A stretch of 36,250 nt of DNA, taken from Clostridia bacterium (lineage in GTDB: Bacteria > Bacillota > Clostridia > Christensenellales > Aristaeellaceae). Every line of letters starts with the position of its first letter. Within the stretch, counting starts at the first letter, position 1. Positions 8,634 to 15,268 of the stretch are shown piece by piece. The DNA lies in contig JAUMVT010000023.1 in the NCBI GenBank assembly GCA_030529995.1, positions 1 through 36,250 of the forward strand, written 5' to 3'. Below the pieces are notes generated by a model. The model saw only the letters and a program-made list of their open reading frames with translations, had not been told where the DNA came from and did no database searches. The position numbers were made by a program, and so were the translations under genes.

Positions 8634-8765
8634 TGCGGGAGGTAAGTGCGCGGCTACACGCCAGCAGCGTGTATAGCAGCCGCGAACGCATCAACCGAAA
8701 CGAGCGGCTATAAGCCGCGACGATTGAGGTTGCGGACGCTTTTGACACAAAAGCCTCCTCCCGCA
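8634..8765. repeat. Highly folded intergenic element (candidate ncRNA or palindromic repeat)
   Basis: Within the 337-base gap between the reductase and the eetA-like gene, an outer 9-bp inverted repeat (8634-8642 with 8757-8765) encloses three stem-loops. Stem A joins 8649-8661 with 8667-8684, with a 5-base bulge. Stem B joins GCGGCT 8704-8709 with 8713-8718 and is extended by CAACC/GGTTG (8692-8696, 8728-8732). Stem C joins GCTTTT 8738-8743 with 8749-8754. The element lies after the reductase terminator and before the next promoter, so it is not an obvious leader of either gene. It could be a small RNA or a dispersed repeat unit. A 66-codon frame on the minus strand through it looks like an artefact. 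Confidence 0.55.
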
Positions 8766-8802
8766 AATACAGTCCAATCCTCAATGAATTTCTGACAAGT
8801 CC

Positions 8803-8831
8803 TTGACGATTTCAGCCGGGTGCGGTATGAT
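8803..8831 (+). promoter_or_regulatory. Promoter of the eetA-eetB-like operon
   Basis: TTGACG (8803-8808), a 17-base spacer and TATGAT (8826-8831) lie 42 bases before the start codon. This is an ordinary sigma-A promoter, unlike the MerR-type promoter of the reductase. Confidence 0.75.
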
Positions 8832-8872
8832 GATAATCGGCTGATTTGTATTATCGTTCGTAAGGAGCATGT

Positions 8873-9688
8873 ATGAAGAACGTACTTCGTAATAAGAATT
8901 TCTGGATTATCGTTGTGCTGGTGATTGCCATCGGGGTGATCGTGATCGTCAGCAAGAATATGCAGCCTTCCGTGACCGCTCCCATTGTGGAAGGGAACTC
9001 CGAGAATGTGACCATTGACATCCACACGGCTGTACCGTCGGAGGAAGTTACGGAAGCCCCCACCGCAGCACCGACGGAGGCACCGACAGAAAAGCCTACG
9101 GAAGCGCCCACCGAGGTTCCTACCGAAGTACCCACTGAAGTGCCCACCGAGGAACCCACAGAAACCCCCGCAGAGGCGTCCGAAGCTGCAGCAGAAGAAG
9201 ACGCCATTGCCTTGGCTTCCGCTGAAGAAGATAGTTTGGCTGTAGCCGATGATGCTGAACCGGCAACCGAAACGGATTTGGCAACGGATACGGATCTGGC
9301 GACCGACACAGACCTGGCCACGGATACAGACTTGGCAACCGCCACCGATGCGTCCATGCCTAAGGCTGTTGTGGTGGTGACCGCCGGCAGCGAGAGCCGG
9401 GTGTTCCCTGTAACGGGTACGGAGTATTCCTTCAGCGTTACCCTGACCCAGGCAGACGGAACGGAAACGAAGAACGTGATCCATGTGACCGCAGACGGCG
9501 TGTACATGGAGGAATCCACCTGCGATAATCAGGACTGTGTGGAACAGGGCGTTGTCACCCTGGAAAACCGGGATGACCGGGCGCTGTACAACATGATCGT
9601 GTGCCTGCCCAATCAGGTGATGATTGAGCTTTATACCCCTGAAGAGCTGGTGGCGCTGTTTACGACCACCACCAGTGACGCTCAATAA
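8873..9688 (+). CDS. EetA-like membrane-anchored NusG domain II protein
   Basis: The 271-residue protein has a transmembrane anchor at about residues 11-27, a long Thr/Pro/Glu-rich extracytoplasmic linker (about 60-100), an acidic spacer with TDLATD repeats (about 134-158), and a C-terminal NusG domain II (DUF1312), about 165-262. The domain has the family cysteine pattern: CDNQDC near the middle and a later IVCLPNQ. In Listeria-type flavin-based extracellular electron transfer, EetA has this domain and pairs with EetB. Here the downstream gene, 12 bases away, encodes a Gx-transporter family protein, so the pair matches EetA-EetB. The start has AAGGAG 5 bases upstream. Role in this organism is inferred from the pair and from the adjacent flavoprotein reductase. 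Confidence 0.8.
   Translation: MKNVLRNKNFWIIVVLVIAIGVIVIVSKNMQPSVTAPIVEGNSENVTIDIHTAVPSEEVTEAPTAAPTEAPTEKPTEAPTEVPTEVPTEVPTEEPTETPAEASEAAAEEDAIALASAEEDSLAVADDAEPATETDLATDTDLATDTDLATDTDLATATDASMPKAVVVVTAGSESRVFPVTGTEYSFSVTLTQADGTETKNVIHVTADGVYMEESTCDNQDCVEQGVVTLENRDDRALYNMIVCLPNQVMIELYTPEELVALFTTTTSDAQ
9053..9172 (+). repeat. Pro-Thr-Glu tandem repeat linker in the eetA-like gene
   Basis: About ten copies of a PTE-A/V/K/E tetrapeptide with varied synonymous codons encode a stiff, probably wall-spanning linker between the membrane anchor and the NusG domain II. Confidence 0.85.
9272..9340 (+). repeat. TDLATD hexapeptide repeats in the eetA-like gene
   Basis: Four near-identical 18-base units encode TDLATD, with third-position differences between copies. 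The last copy decays to TDLATAT. They precede the folded C-terminal domain and probably extend the linker. Confidence 0.85.
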
Positions 9689-9700
9689 AGGAGTTCCCCT

Positions 9701-10219
9701 ATGGCAAAGTTGTCCATTCGTGAACAGAACCGGCGGATTGCCCTGTCAGGTCTTCTGGTGGCGCTGATGCTGGTACTGGGATTTATCGAAAGCCTGATTC
9801 CCGTGGGCAGCATTCCAGGCATTAAACTGGGGCTGTCCAACGGGGTGCTGATCTTCGCCATTTATATGCTGAACATTCCCACCGCTTTCCTGCTGATGGT
9901 GCTGAAGGTGGTGCTGTCCGGACTGCTGTTCGGCGGCGTCAGTGCCATGATGTACGCCTTTGCCGGCGGCATGGTGAGCATGATTTGTATGTCCCTGCTC
10001 AGCCGAGTGAAGGACATTCACCCCGTAACGGTCAGCATGGTGGGCGGCGTTGCCCACAATGTGGGGCAGGTGGGTCTGGCCATGATTATGCTCCACACGC
10101 CGAAACTGCTCTATTACATGGCCATCCTGATGCTCATCGGTCTCCTGTGCGGCGCGCTGACAGGCGTGTGCGCCACCGGGGTCATGAAGCACCTGAAGCA
10201 CATACAGAAACAAGGTTAA
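9701..10219 (+). CDS. EetB-like Gx transporter family membrane protein
   Basis: The 172-residue protein is almost entirely hydrophobic, with about five membrane segments and the family marks IPGIKLGLSN (near residue 40), GGVSAMMYAFAGG (near 70) and SMVGGVAHNVGQ (near 110). The family (Gx_transp, sometimes labelled heptaprenyl diphosphate synthase component I) is ECF-substrate-subunit-like; in Listeria extracellular electron transfer loci its member is EetB, paired with EetA. It follows the eetA-like gene by 12 bases with AAAGGAG 7 bases before ATG and is the last gene before a strong terminator. A role in quinone or flavin-linked electron export is inferred; a vitamin-transport role cannot be excluded. 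Confidence 0.8.
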   Translation: MAKLSIREQNRRIALSGLLVALMLVLGFIESLIPVGSIPGIKLGLSNGVLIFAIYMLNIPTAFLLMVLKVVLSGLLFGGVSAMMYAFAGGMVSMICMSLLSRVKDIHPVTVSMVGGVAHNVGQVGLAMIMLHTPKLLYYMAILMLIGLLCGALTGVCATGVMKHLKHIQKQG

Positions 10220-10230
10220 CGCAATTCTCT

Positions 10231-10258
10231 GAAGTCAGCGTATGCTGGCTTCTTTTTT
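10231..10258 (+). terminator. Rho-independent terminator after the eetB-like gene
   Basis: GAAGTCAGC (10231-10239), loop GTAT, and GCTGGCTTC (10244-10252) are followed by six T residues. The stem has one G-T pair. Confidence 0.9.
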
Positions 10259-10287
10259 ATCCAAATGCAAACAGAGCTATTTCAGCG

Positions 10288-10316
10288 TTGACATTTCTTC
10301 CATTGTTTGATACAAT
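10288..10316 (+). promoter_or_regulatory. Consensus sigma-A promoter
   Basis: TTGACA (10288-10293), a 17-base spacer and TACAAT (10311-10316) precede the small exported protein gene, predicting a short leader of about 28 bases. Confidence 0.9.
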
Positions 10317-10350
10317 AAGAACAGACAATCAAACAAAGGAGGCAACCTTC

Positions 10351-10821
10351 ATGAAGCGCATGGTGGCACTTTTCATGACCCTGATCCTGTTGGCAAGCTG
10401 TACCTTGGTTTTGGCGGAATCCCAGTCCTTTACTCCCATCCTTCTGCCTTTGCTGGAGTACAGTGCCAGCGACTGGACGGACAACAGCACTGCCCGAGCT
10501 TATCTCGCCGTGATGGCCTTGGTGGAGTACAACGTGGCCGTGGACGAGAATATGGAAATCGACTACACGAAGGATATCTATATCAGCGTCAATGACGGCA
10601 TGCTTCTCATCTCTTTCTGCAAAGAAGGCGGTTCCTACATTTCTGTTGGCTATTCGCCTGACGCAGGCATGATGTATCATGATCCAGCCCAGAGTTTCGG
10701 CACCAGCAGTTCAGCCATGAAGTCCGCCCTTGAGCAGACAACAACCACAACCTACATCGTCTCTCTATCCGATTTGGCTGAGGCATCGGAAGCCCTTGCA
10801 AGTATCTTCTCCGACGAATAA
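10351..10821 (+). CDS. Small exported protein of unknown function
   Basis: The 156-residue product starts with a Sec signal peptide (about residues 1-23, ending LVLA-E). The Cys at residue 17 lies in LLASCTL, which resembles a lipobox, so it could instead be a lipoprotein with cleavage before that Cys. The mature part has no motif I recognise; it contains a predicted mixed alpha/beta segment (about 45-120) and a threonine-rich stretch near 130. AAAGGAGG lies 8 bases before the ATG. It is monocistronic with a consensus promoter and its own terminator, so it is probably well expressed. No neighbour points to a role. Confidence 0.75.
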   Translation: MKRMVALFMTLILLASCTLVLAESQSFTPILLPLLEYSASDWTDNSTARAYLAVMALVEYNVAVDENMEIDYTKDIYISVNDGMLLISFCKEGGSYISVGYSPDAGMMYHDPAQSFGTSSSAMKSALEQTTTTTYIVSLSDLAEASEALASIFSDE

Positions 10822-10837
10822 CACAGCCATAGAAAAG

Positions 10838-10868
10838 CTGCCGGGATTGAGTGAATCAGTCCCGGCAG
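10838..10868. terminator. Bidirectional terminator between convergent genes
   Basis: A perfect 9-bp stem (CTGCCGGGA 10838-10846 with 10860-10868) separates the exported protein gene from the SGNH gene. T-rich tracts flank it on both strands (TTTGCTTC right; CTTTTCT on the minus strand). Confidence 0.8.
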
Positions 10869-10890
10869 TTTGCTTCTATTCTGTTTTCCT

Positions 10891-11577
10891 TCACACAGCC
10901 ACAGGCACGGCACCCGGTGCCCAGGACAAGACGGCCTTTGCCATCAATTCCTGCCCCTGCGCATTGGGATGAATGCCATCCAGGCAATACAGCTGGGTCA
11001 GATTCGGCTGATCCAGGAATACGGCCCGCAGATCCAGCAGGGGCACATTTTCCTTCCATGCCACTTCCCGAACAGCCTGGGCATACCGCTCCTGCCAGCG
11101 GTAGATATGCTCCACATCCCCCAGGTAGTCCAGAATCTTTTCTCCGTCCCTGCCCTTGCAGACCCAGTCATAGTAGCGGCTGCTGATCAGCGGCGGAGGG
11201 GTCACCAGCATGGGTGACATGTGCCGCTGTTCCGCCTGACGGATGAACATGCTCAGCAGGGCACGGAAATCCGCCAAGGGGGTTTTCCCGTCATGGAACA
11301 CTTCCGGATGCTCTGCCACGGCGTTCCAGTCCAAGTCGCAGTCGTTGCCCCCAAACTCGATGGCCGCCACATCGCCGGGCGTGGTTTCCGTTTCGCAGAA
11401 ATCCGCATAGCCGTCCGCTACGGTTGCGCCCATTCGGGCATGGTTCTCCAGCTTAATGCCGGCTGCCGTAATCAGTGCACTGCACCGATCCTTGGCCAGG
11501 CAGTACCGCCGACGATTCTCGTCATAAATAACACCTTTACCAATTGAGTCTCCCCAAAGATGCACGTTGCGTTCCAT
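10891..11577 (-). CDS. SGNH/GDSL-type hydrolase
   Basis: The 228-residue cytoplasmic protein shows the four SGNH blocks: GDS at residues 9-11 (nucleophile serine, block I), a glycine in HARMG (block II), GGND near residue 96 (block III), and DGIHPN near 200 (block V, catalytic Asp and His). Such enzymes are esterases or lipases acting on small acyl esters or sugar esters; the substrate cannot be told. No signal peptide is present. It stands alone, with a strong promoter at 11619-11647 whose -10 overlaps an inverted repeat, and is divergent from a DUF1836 regulator gene, which may control it. Confidence 0.88.
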   Translation of the reverse strand: MERNVHLWGDSIGKGVIYDENRRRYCLAKDRCSALITAAGIKLENHARMGATVADGYADFCETETTPGDVAAIEFGGNDCDLDWNAVAEHPEVFHDGKTPLADFRALLSMFIRQAEQRHMSPMLVTPPPLISSRYYDWVCKGRDGEKILDYLGDVEHIYRWQERYAQAVREVAWKENVPLLDLRAVFLDQPNLTQLYCLDGIHPNAQGQELMAKAVLSWAPGAVPVAV

Positions 11578-11602
11578 CTATCATCACCGCCGTATTGTTT
11601 CA

Positions 11603-11621
11603 TCTAGTTTTCGATACTAGA
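11603..11621. promoter_or_regulatory. Inverted repeat over the SGNH hydrolase promoter
   Basis: TCTAGT (11603-11608) and ACTAGA (11616-11621) form a perfect 6-bp dyad around a 7-base spacer. It overlaps the -10 element and predicted start of the leftward SGNH transcript, as a repressor operator would. The DUF1836 protein encoded divergently is a candidate ligand; a leader hairpin is the alternative. Confidence 0.5.
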
Positions 11622-11647
11622 TTATCACGTTTCATCATTTATGTCAA
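11619..11647 (-). promoter_or_regulatory. Sigma-A promoter for the SGNH hydrolase
   Basis: On the minus strand TTGACA (11642-11647), 17 bases, then TAATCT (11619-11624) with a TG just upstream (extended -10). Confidence 0.75.
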
Positions 11648-11662
11648 GTGATTTTTGCATGC

Positions 11663-11691
11663 TTGTTTTCTGTTTTTTCATGTGGTATAAT
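11663..11691 (+). promoter_or_regulatory. Extended -10 promoter for the DUF1836 gene
   Basis: TTGTTT (11663-11668), 17 bases, and consensus TATAAT (11686-11691) with a TGG immediately upstream. It starts close to, and points away from, the SGNH promoter. Confidence 0.75.
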
Positions 11692-11716
11692 CATGACATC
11701 AAGGAGGGTGATTCGT

Positions 11717-12193
11717 ATGGAAGAACAGCAGCTGCGGGAGCAACTGGATCAGTTAAACCTGCCCGCTTGGGAGCTTTTGCCGGATTTCGGGCTATACATG
11801 GATCAGCTGGTTACCTATGTGGAGCGGTGCTTCACCATGGACGGATGCTTTTCCCTGACCCCGGCCATGATCAACAACTACGTGAAGGCAGAGCTGATTG
11901 ACCGGCCGAAGGACAAGAAGTATTCCCGGGAGAGTTTGGCACAGCTGCTGATGGTCTGCCATTTGAAGCAGACATCCTCCATGGATACCATGAAGCAGCT
12001 GCTGCACCCTGCCAACGAGGACACCACTGAGGCCATTTACCGCCGCTTTGCGGAAACCCAGGTGCGCATCCTGCAATCCTTCACGGCGCTGCCCGTAGCC
12101 GATCCCATGGCCTGCGCCTTGGAGGCTTCCACCTGCCAGACCCTGTGCCGTCTGCTTTTGAAGGGGCTGAAGGAAGCGGCAAAAGAAGAATAA
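11717..12193 (+). CDS. DUF1836 family protein, putative transcriptional regulator
   Basis: The 158-residue protein matches the Clostridia DUF1836 family: an N-terminal segment (about 1-45) with a LTPAMINNYVKAELI signature near residue 47 and a helix-turn-helix-like region (about 45-85, including DKKYSRESLAQLLMV) resembling MerR-type winged helices. The C-terminal half is helical. The family is regarded as DNA-binding, but its targets are mostly unknown. The start at 11717 is chosen because AAGGAGGG lies 8 bases upstream; an in-frame upstream ATG (11648) lies before the promoter. It is divergent from the SGNH hydrolase gene, and an inverted repeat lies over that gene's promoter. Confidence 0.85.
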   Translation: MEEQQLREQLDQLNLPAWELLPDFGLYMDQLVTYVERCFTMDGCFSLTPAMINNYVKAELIDRPKDKKYSRESLAQLLMVCHLKQTSSMDTMKQLLHPANEDTTEAIYRRFAETQVRILQSFTALPVADPMACALEASTCQTLCRLLLKGLKEAAKEE

Positions 12194-12205
12194 GCATGGT
12201 ATTGA

Positions 12206-12250
12206 AAAAGGAGCTTCCAACCCCTTTGCCGGTGGCTGGAAGCTCCTTTT
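12206..12250. terminator. Bidirectional terminator, 14-bp perfect stem
   Basis: AAAAGGAGCTTCCA (12206-12219) pairs perfectly with 12237-12250. A-runs and T-runs at the two feet serve both the DUF1836 gene and the convergent seven-gene operon ending with the nitroreductase. Confidence 0.92.
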
Positions 12251-12272
12251 ACTATCTTCAATGATTGAAAGT

Positions 12273-12791
12273 TTAATCCCACACAACGTAGTTTTCTTTT
12301 CTTGTCTTCGGGGCGGCAGGTTCTGCTGCGGCATAGCCAAGGATGCAGTGGCCGATGCCTTCCCAGTCCCCTTCGATGCCCAGCTCCCGGAGGATAGCTT
12401 TCCCCTCTTCGGAGTCGAACTCTTCCTTCGCCCGGTGAATCCAGCAGCTGCTGACTCCCAGTGCGTGGGCTGCCAGCATCAGATTGCCCATGACCAGGCT
12501 GCCGTCGTACACATGGGTGGGAATGCTCTTATCCGCCAGCACCACCAGCACCACCGGTGCGCCATAGAAGGGATCCTGATCCCTGCCCATGACGGCGGCA
12601 TTCATCTTGGAAAGACGATCCCGCAATCTCTTGTCCGTTACGGCAAGAATCATGGGCGACTGCCGTCCCATGCCGGTGGCCGCCCAGGTGCCGGCTTCCA
12701 CGATCTTTTCCAGCACATCGTGGGGTACCATATCCGGCTTATAGCTGCGGCAGCTGCGGCGGGTCTTGATGTCTTGCAAAGTTTGTTCCAT
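12273..12791 (-). CDS. Nitroreductase-family FMN oxidoreductase
   Basis: The 172-residue protein has the nitroreductase fold marks: the N-terminal RRSCRSY FMN-phosphate-binding segment (residues 11-17), an APVVLVV strand near 78, DGSLVMGNLMLAAHALG near 95 (dimer and FMN contact), and the C-terminal GHCILGYA. Members bind FMN and use NAD(P)H to reduce nitro compounds, quinones or other acceptors. The short length fits the small subgroup. The start at 12791 is preferred because AGGAGG lies 7 bases upstream; the longer frame to 12872 runs into pth2. It is the last gene of the operon, 16 bases after pth2. Physiological substrate unknown. Confidence 0.9.
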   Translation of the reverse strand: MEQTLQDIKTRRSCRSYKPDMVPHDVLEKIVEAGTWAATGMGRQSPMILAVTDKRLRDRLSKMNAAVMGRDQDPFYGAPVVLVVLADKSIPTHVYDGSLVMGNLMLAAHALGVSSCWIHRAKEEFDSEEGKAILRELGIEGDWEGIGHCILGYAAAEPAAPKTRKENYVVWD

Positions 12792-12807
12792 GACGATTCC
12801 TCCTTCA

Positions 12808-13212
12808 TCAAAACAATGGCAAATCCCCCGTAAGGGGATCAACCTTTTCTGCTTCACAGGGTTCAAAGGCAAGGCAGGTGTAGGTAGGCTGACCGTGGAA
12901 CTCTGTCAGGCCGCTGTCCTGAATCAGCACGGACAGGATACCCTGTTCCAGCGCCTTCCGGTGAATAGCCAGCAGTTCTTCCTCGCTGTCCACATACACG
13001 CAAACCTTGGCTTCCCCCTGAGTAAACCAATCGTTCAGGGTGGTTCCTTCCCCCATGCGAATGATGCCGTCCTCCACACGCAATGCGGCGGCACCGTCCC
13101 GGCTGAGGGCTTCCAGCACCGCATTGACACAGGCGTGACCTGCCTGGGCGGCAATCTTTCCCTTCCGCATGTGCAGATCCCGGCGCATGACGATCATTTG
13201 CTTGATGCGCAT
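12808..13212 (-). CDS. Peptidyl-tRNA hydrolase, PTH2 (archaeal/eukaryotic) family
   Basis: The 134-residue protein has the PTH2 N-terminal signature: KQMIVMRRDL, MRKGKIAAQAGHA (residues 4-28), which carries the family's conserved lysine and histidine. PTH2 recycles tRNA by hydrolysing peptidyl-tRNA. Most bacteria use the unrelated PTH1; PTH2 homologues occur sporadically in bacteria, so this one may be an accessory enzyme. It overlaps the rsmG gene by 19 bases, in a different frame, with AAGGAGG inside the rsmG end, and is followed 16 bases later by the nitroreductase gene. Whether a PTH1 also exists elsewhere cannot be seen here. Confidence 0.88.
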   Translation of the reverse strand: MRIKQMIVMRRDLHMRKGKIAAQAGHACVNAVLEALSRDGAAALRVEDGIIRMGEGTTLNDWFTQGEAKVCVYVDSEEELLAIHRKALEQGILSVLIQDSGLTEFHGQPTYTCLAFEPCEAEKVDPLTGDLPLF

Positions 13213-13952
13213 GTAAGTCCTCCTTCAAGCTTGGTGCCCAAGGGTTTCTTCCCGGGAACCCCGGCCTTTCTGGGATACATCTTGGGGGTGTGCATGGTTT
13301 TCTTCATTTCCAGCAGCATATGCTGCCAGTCCCGTCCAGGAATGGCGCAGGGCACAGGCTCCCCCACCTTGCCCCCAACAAGGAAAGCAGCTCTCCGGCC
13401 TTCTCCCATTTCATCCAGCAGGGCAGGGCCTTTCCAGCACAGGGCGCTGCCGCCCACCTTCACCAGGGGCAGCATGTATTCCGCCAGCACGCTTAAGGGC
13501 GCAACGGCCCGGGCAACGGCCAAATCAAACTGCTCCCGACAGTCCGCCTGACGGCCAGCATCCTCGGCCCGGCTGTGGAGCAGCGTTACGTTGGTCAAAT
13601 GCAGGTCATCAATCACCGCCTGCAGGAAATTCAGCCGCTTCTGCTGAGCGTCCATCAAGGTAAAAGACAGATGAGGACAAGCCAGCGCCAGCACCATGCC
13701 GGGCAGCCCTGCGCCTGTGCCCACATCAATCACCTTGCCATCCTCCGGCAGAAGACCGGGCTTGGACAGCACCACCAGACTATCCACATAGTGGCGATCC
13801 AGCATTTCCGCTTCGTCCGTAACGTTGGTCAGATCCATGCGGGTATTCCAGTCCAGCAGCATCTCATGATAGCGGACAATCCTCGCCGCCAGCACATCAT
13901 CGCAGGGGATGTTGCAGGCCGCCAGCCGATTTTTTACCTGTTCGGGTTGCAT
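13194..13952 (-). CDS. rsmG: 16S rRNA (guanine-527-N7) methyltransferase RsmG
   Basis: The 252-residue enzyme methylates G527 of 16S rRNA with S-adenosylmethionine. Family marks are RYHEMLLDWNTRMDLTNVT (near residue 35), a DRHYVDSL segment, the SAM motif DVGTGAGLPGMVLAL (near 98), DAQQKR, and VARAVAPLSVLAEY. The C-terminal part is slightly longer than usual and ends in a basic tail. I prefer the ATG at 13952 over an upstream in-frame GTG at 13973 because GAGGA sits 8 bases before the ATG. It is usually near gidA/parA at the origin; here it sits in a mixed operon. Confidence 0.94.
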   Translation of the reverse strand: MQPEQVKNRLAACNIPCDDVLAARIVRYHEMLLDWNTRMDLTNVTDEAEMLDRHYVDSLVVLSKPGLLPEDGKVIDVGTGAGLPGMVLALACPHLSFTLMDAQQKRLNFLQAVIDDLHLTNVTLLHSRAEDAGRQADCREQFDLAVARAVAPLSVLAEYMLPLVKVGGSALCWKGPALLDEMGEGRRAAFLVGGKVGEPVPCAIPGRDWQHMLLEMKKTMHTPKMYPRKAGVPGKKPLGTKLEGGLTCASSK

Positions 13953-13969
13953 GCCAAAAATCCTCTTTA

Positions 13970-14551
13970 TCACAAATACTTTTCATACCAGTACTTCAGC
14001 CAGCTCAAGGCTTCCCGGGCATGATTCTTCAGCCAGTATTCCGCCTTGGTGGGGCTTCCCTTGCCGGTGGCCGTAAGCCCCATATCCTGGGCCAGTGCCA
14101 TGGCGCGGGGCAGGTGATAATCGCTGGTCACAATGGCGATTTTCTCTGCGCCAGTGCCTTCCAGCAATTCCGCCGCATGCTGCAGGTTCTGCCGGGTGTT
14201 GAAGGAGGTGCTGTCCACCAGCAGCTGATCTTCCGGCACCCCCTTGCCCAGCAGATAATCCCGCATGACTTCTCCCTCCGGGGCGGGCTCATCACTGCCC
14301 TGCGCACCGCAGGTAACAATCAGGCAGGGATGCTCCTGCCACAGTTCAAAGGCGGTATCCATGCGCCACTGCAGCTGTACGGAAGGCGTACCGTCTGCCT
14401 TGACCTGAGCCCCAAGCACCACAATGGCATCGTAGTCCTTCAGTTCCGGTACGTTAGCCTCTTTGATGCAGATCATGGCGATTACCCCTGCATAGGCAAG
14501 GGCACCAATCAAAATCAGCGTGAGGAGGAATTTCAAAATGCTTCGAATCAC
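13970..14551 (-). CDS. YdcF/SanA-like DUF218 membrane protein
   Basis: The 193-residue protein has an N-terminal membrane anchor (residues 6-28) and a DUF218 domain, with VVLGAQV near 44, an LQWRMDTAFEL helix, VTCGAQGSDE near 80, and the IVTSDYHLPRAMALA segment near 140. DUF218 proteins (YdcF, SanA, ElyC) act at the cell envelope in Gram-negative bacteria, with uncertain chemistry. It lies 12 bases after the RadC-like gene and 17 before rsmG. A second, non-anchored DUF218 protein is encoded two genes upstream. Confidence 0.88.
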   Translation of the reverse strand: MIRSILKFLLTLILIGALAYAGVIAMICIKEANVPELKDYDAIVVLGAQVKADGTPSVQLQWRMDTAFELWQEHPCLIVTCGAQGSDEPAPEGEVMRDYLLGKGVPEDQLLVDSTSFNTRQNLQHAAELLEGTGAEKIAIVTSDYHLPRAMALAQDMGLTATGKGSPTKAEYWLKNHAREALSWLKYWYEKYL

Positions 14552-14563
14552 TTGGCTGTCTCC

Positions 14564-15268
14564 TTATCGTTTGGGCTTTGCCGTGCGCTGCCCGTTCAAG
14601 TCTCCGTGCAGGGTCATGCTGTAACTGCCGCCATCCGCCACAATGATATGATCCAGCAGCAGAATGCCCATGGGTGTCAGCAGATCCTGCAACAAGAGGG
14701 TCGTTTCCACATCCGCCTGAGATGGTTCCGGCACACCGCCGGGATGATTATGGCAGAGGATCATCTTGGCAGCGTTCAGGTCAAGGGCAATCTGCACCAC
14801 CGTCCGGGGATAAGCCTGCACCTCGCCCAAGGTTCCCTCCGCCACCATGCGGCAGCCCAAGAGATTATCCTCCGTGCTGAGGGCAATCACATAAAGCCGC
14901 TCGCTGCGCATGCCGGCCATGAGGGCTTCACAGTAGGCCTGTGCCTGCCGGCGGTTTTCAATCCGCTTGCTCTCCTCCGCCACGCAGGCGCCGTACCGAC
15001 GCCACAGGGGCAGCAGCAGAGAAAGCAGGGTTGCCGTCTCCTCGCCTACTCCCGGCACGGCCATCAGCTGCTCCGGCTTTGCCTCCAGCACACCTTTCAG
15101 GCTGCCGAATTGATCCAGCAGGGCATGGGCTGTGGGGTTCACATCCCCCCGTGCCCGACCGTAAAACAGCACCAGTTCCAGTACCTCATGGGGTGCAAAG
15201 TGCTCCAAGCCTTCCTTGCGGAATCTTTCCCTCATCCGCTTCCGATGCCCGTCGTGGGGATTCGTCAT
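14564..15268 (-). CDS. RadC-like JAB/MPN domain protein
   Basis: The 234-residue protein has an N-terminal helix-hairpin-helix region (VPGVGEETATLL, near 70) and a C-terminal JAMM/MPN+ domain with the metalloprotease motif HNHPGGVPEPSQAD, which is HxH followed by S and D at the expected spacing (about residues 172-185). RadC-like proteins were once linked to DNA repair; their real role is unclear, and the motif predicts a zinc peptidase or isopeptidase. Its start overlaps the end of the upstream DUF218 gene by 4 bases (ATGA), indicating translational coupling. It is flanked on both sides by DUF218 genes. Confidence 0.9.
   Translation of the reverse strand: MTNPHDGHRKRMRERFRKEGLEHFAPHEVLELVLFYGRARGDVNPTAHALLDQFGSLKGVLEAKPEQLMAVPGVGEETATLLSLLLPLWRRYGACVAEESKRIENRRQAQAYCEALMAGMRSERLYVIALSTEDNLLGCRMVAEGTLGEVQAYPRTVVQIALDLNAAKMILCHNHPGGVPEPSQADVETTLLLQDLLTPMGILLLDHIIVADGGSYSMTLHGDLNGQRTAKPKR

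Noticed and set aside
8584-8784. A 66-codon minus-strand frame over the folded element
   Set aside because: Arg/Ser-rich composition without a ribosome site fits translation of the palindromic DNA rather than a gene.
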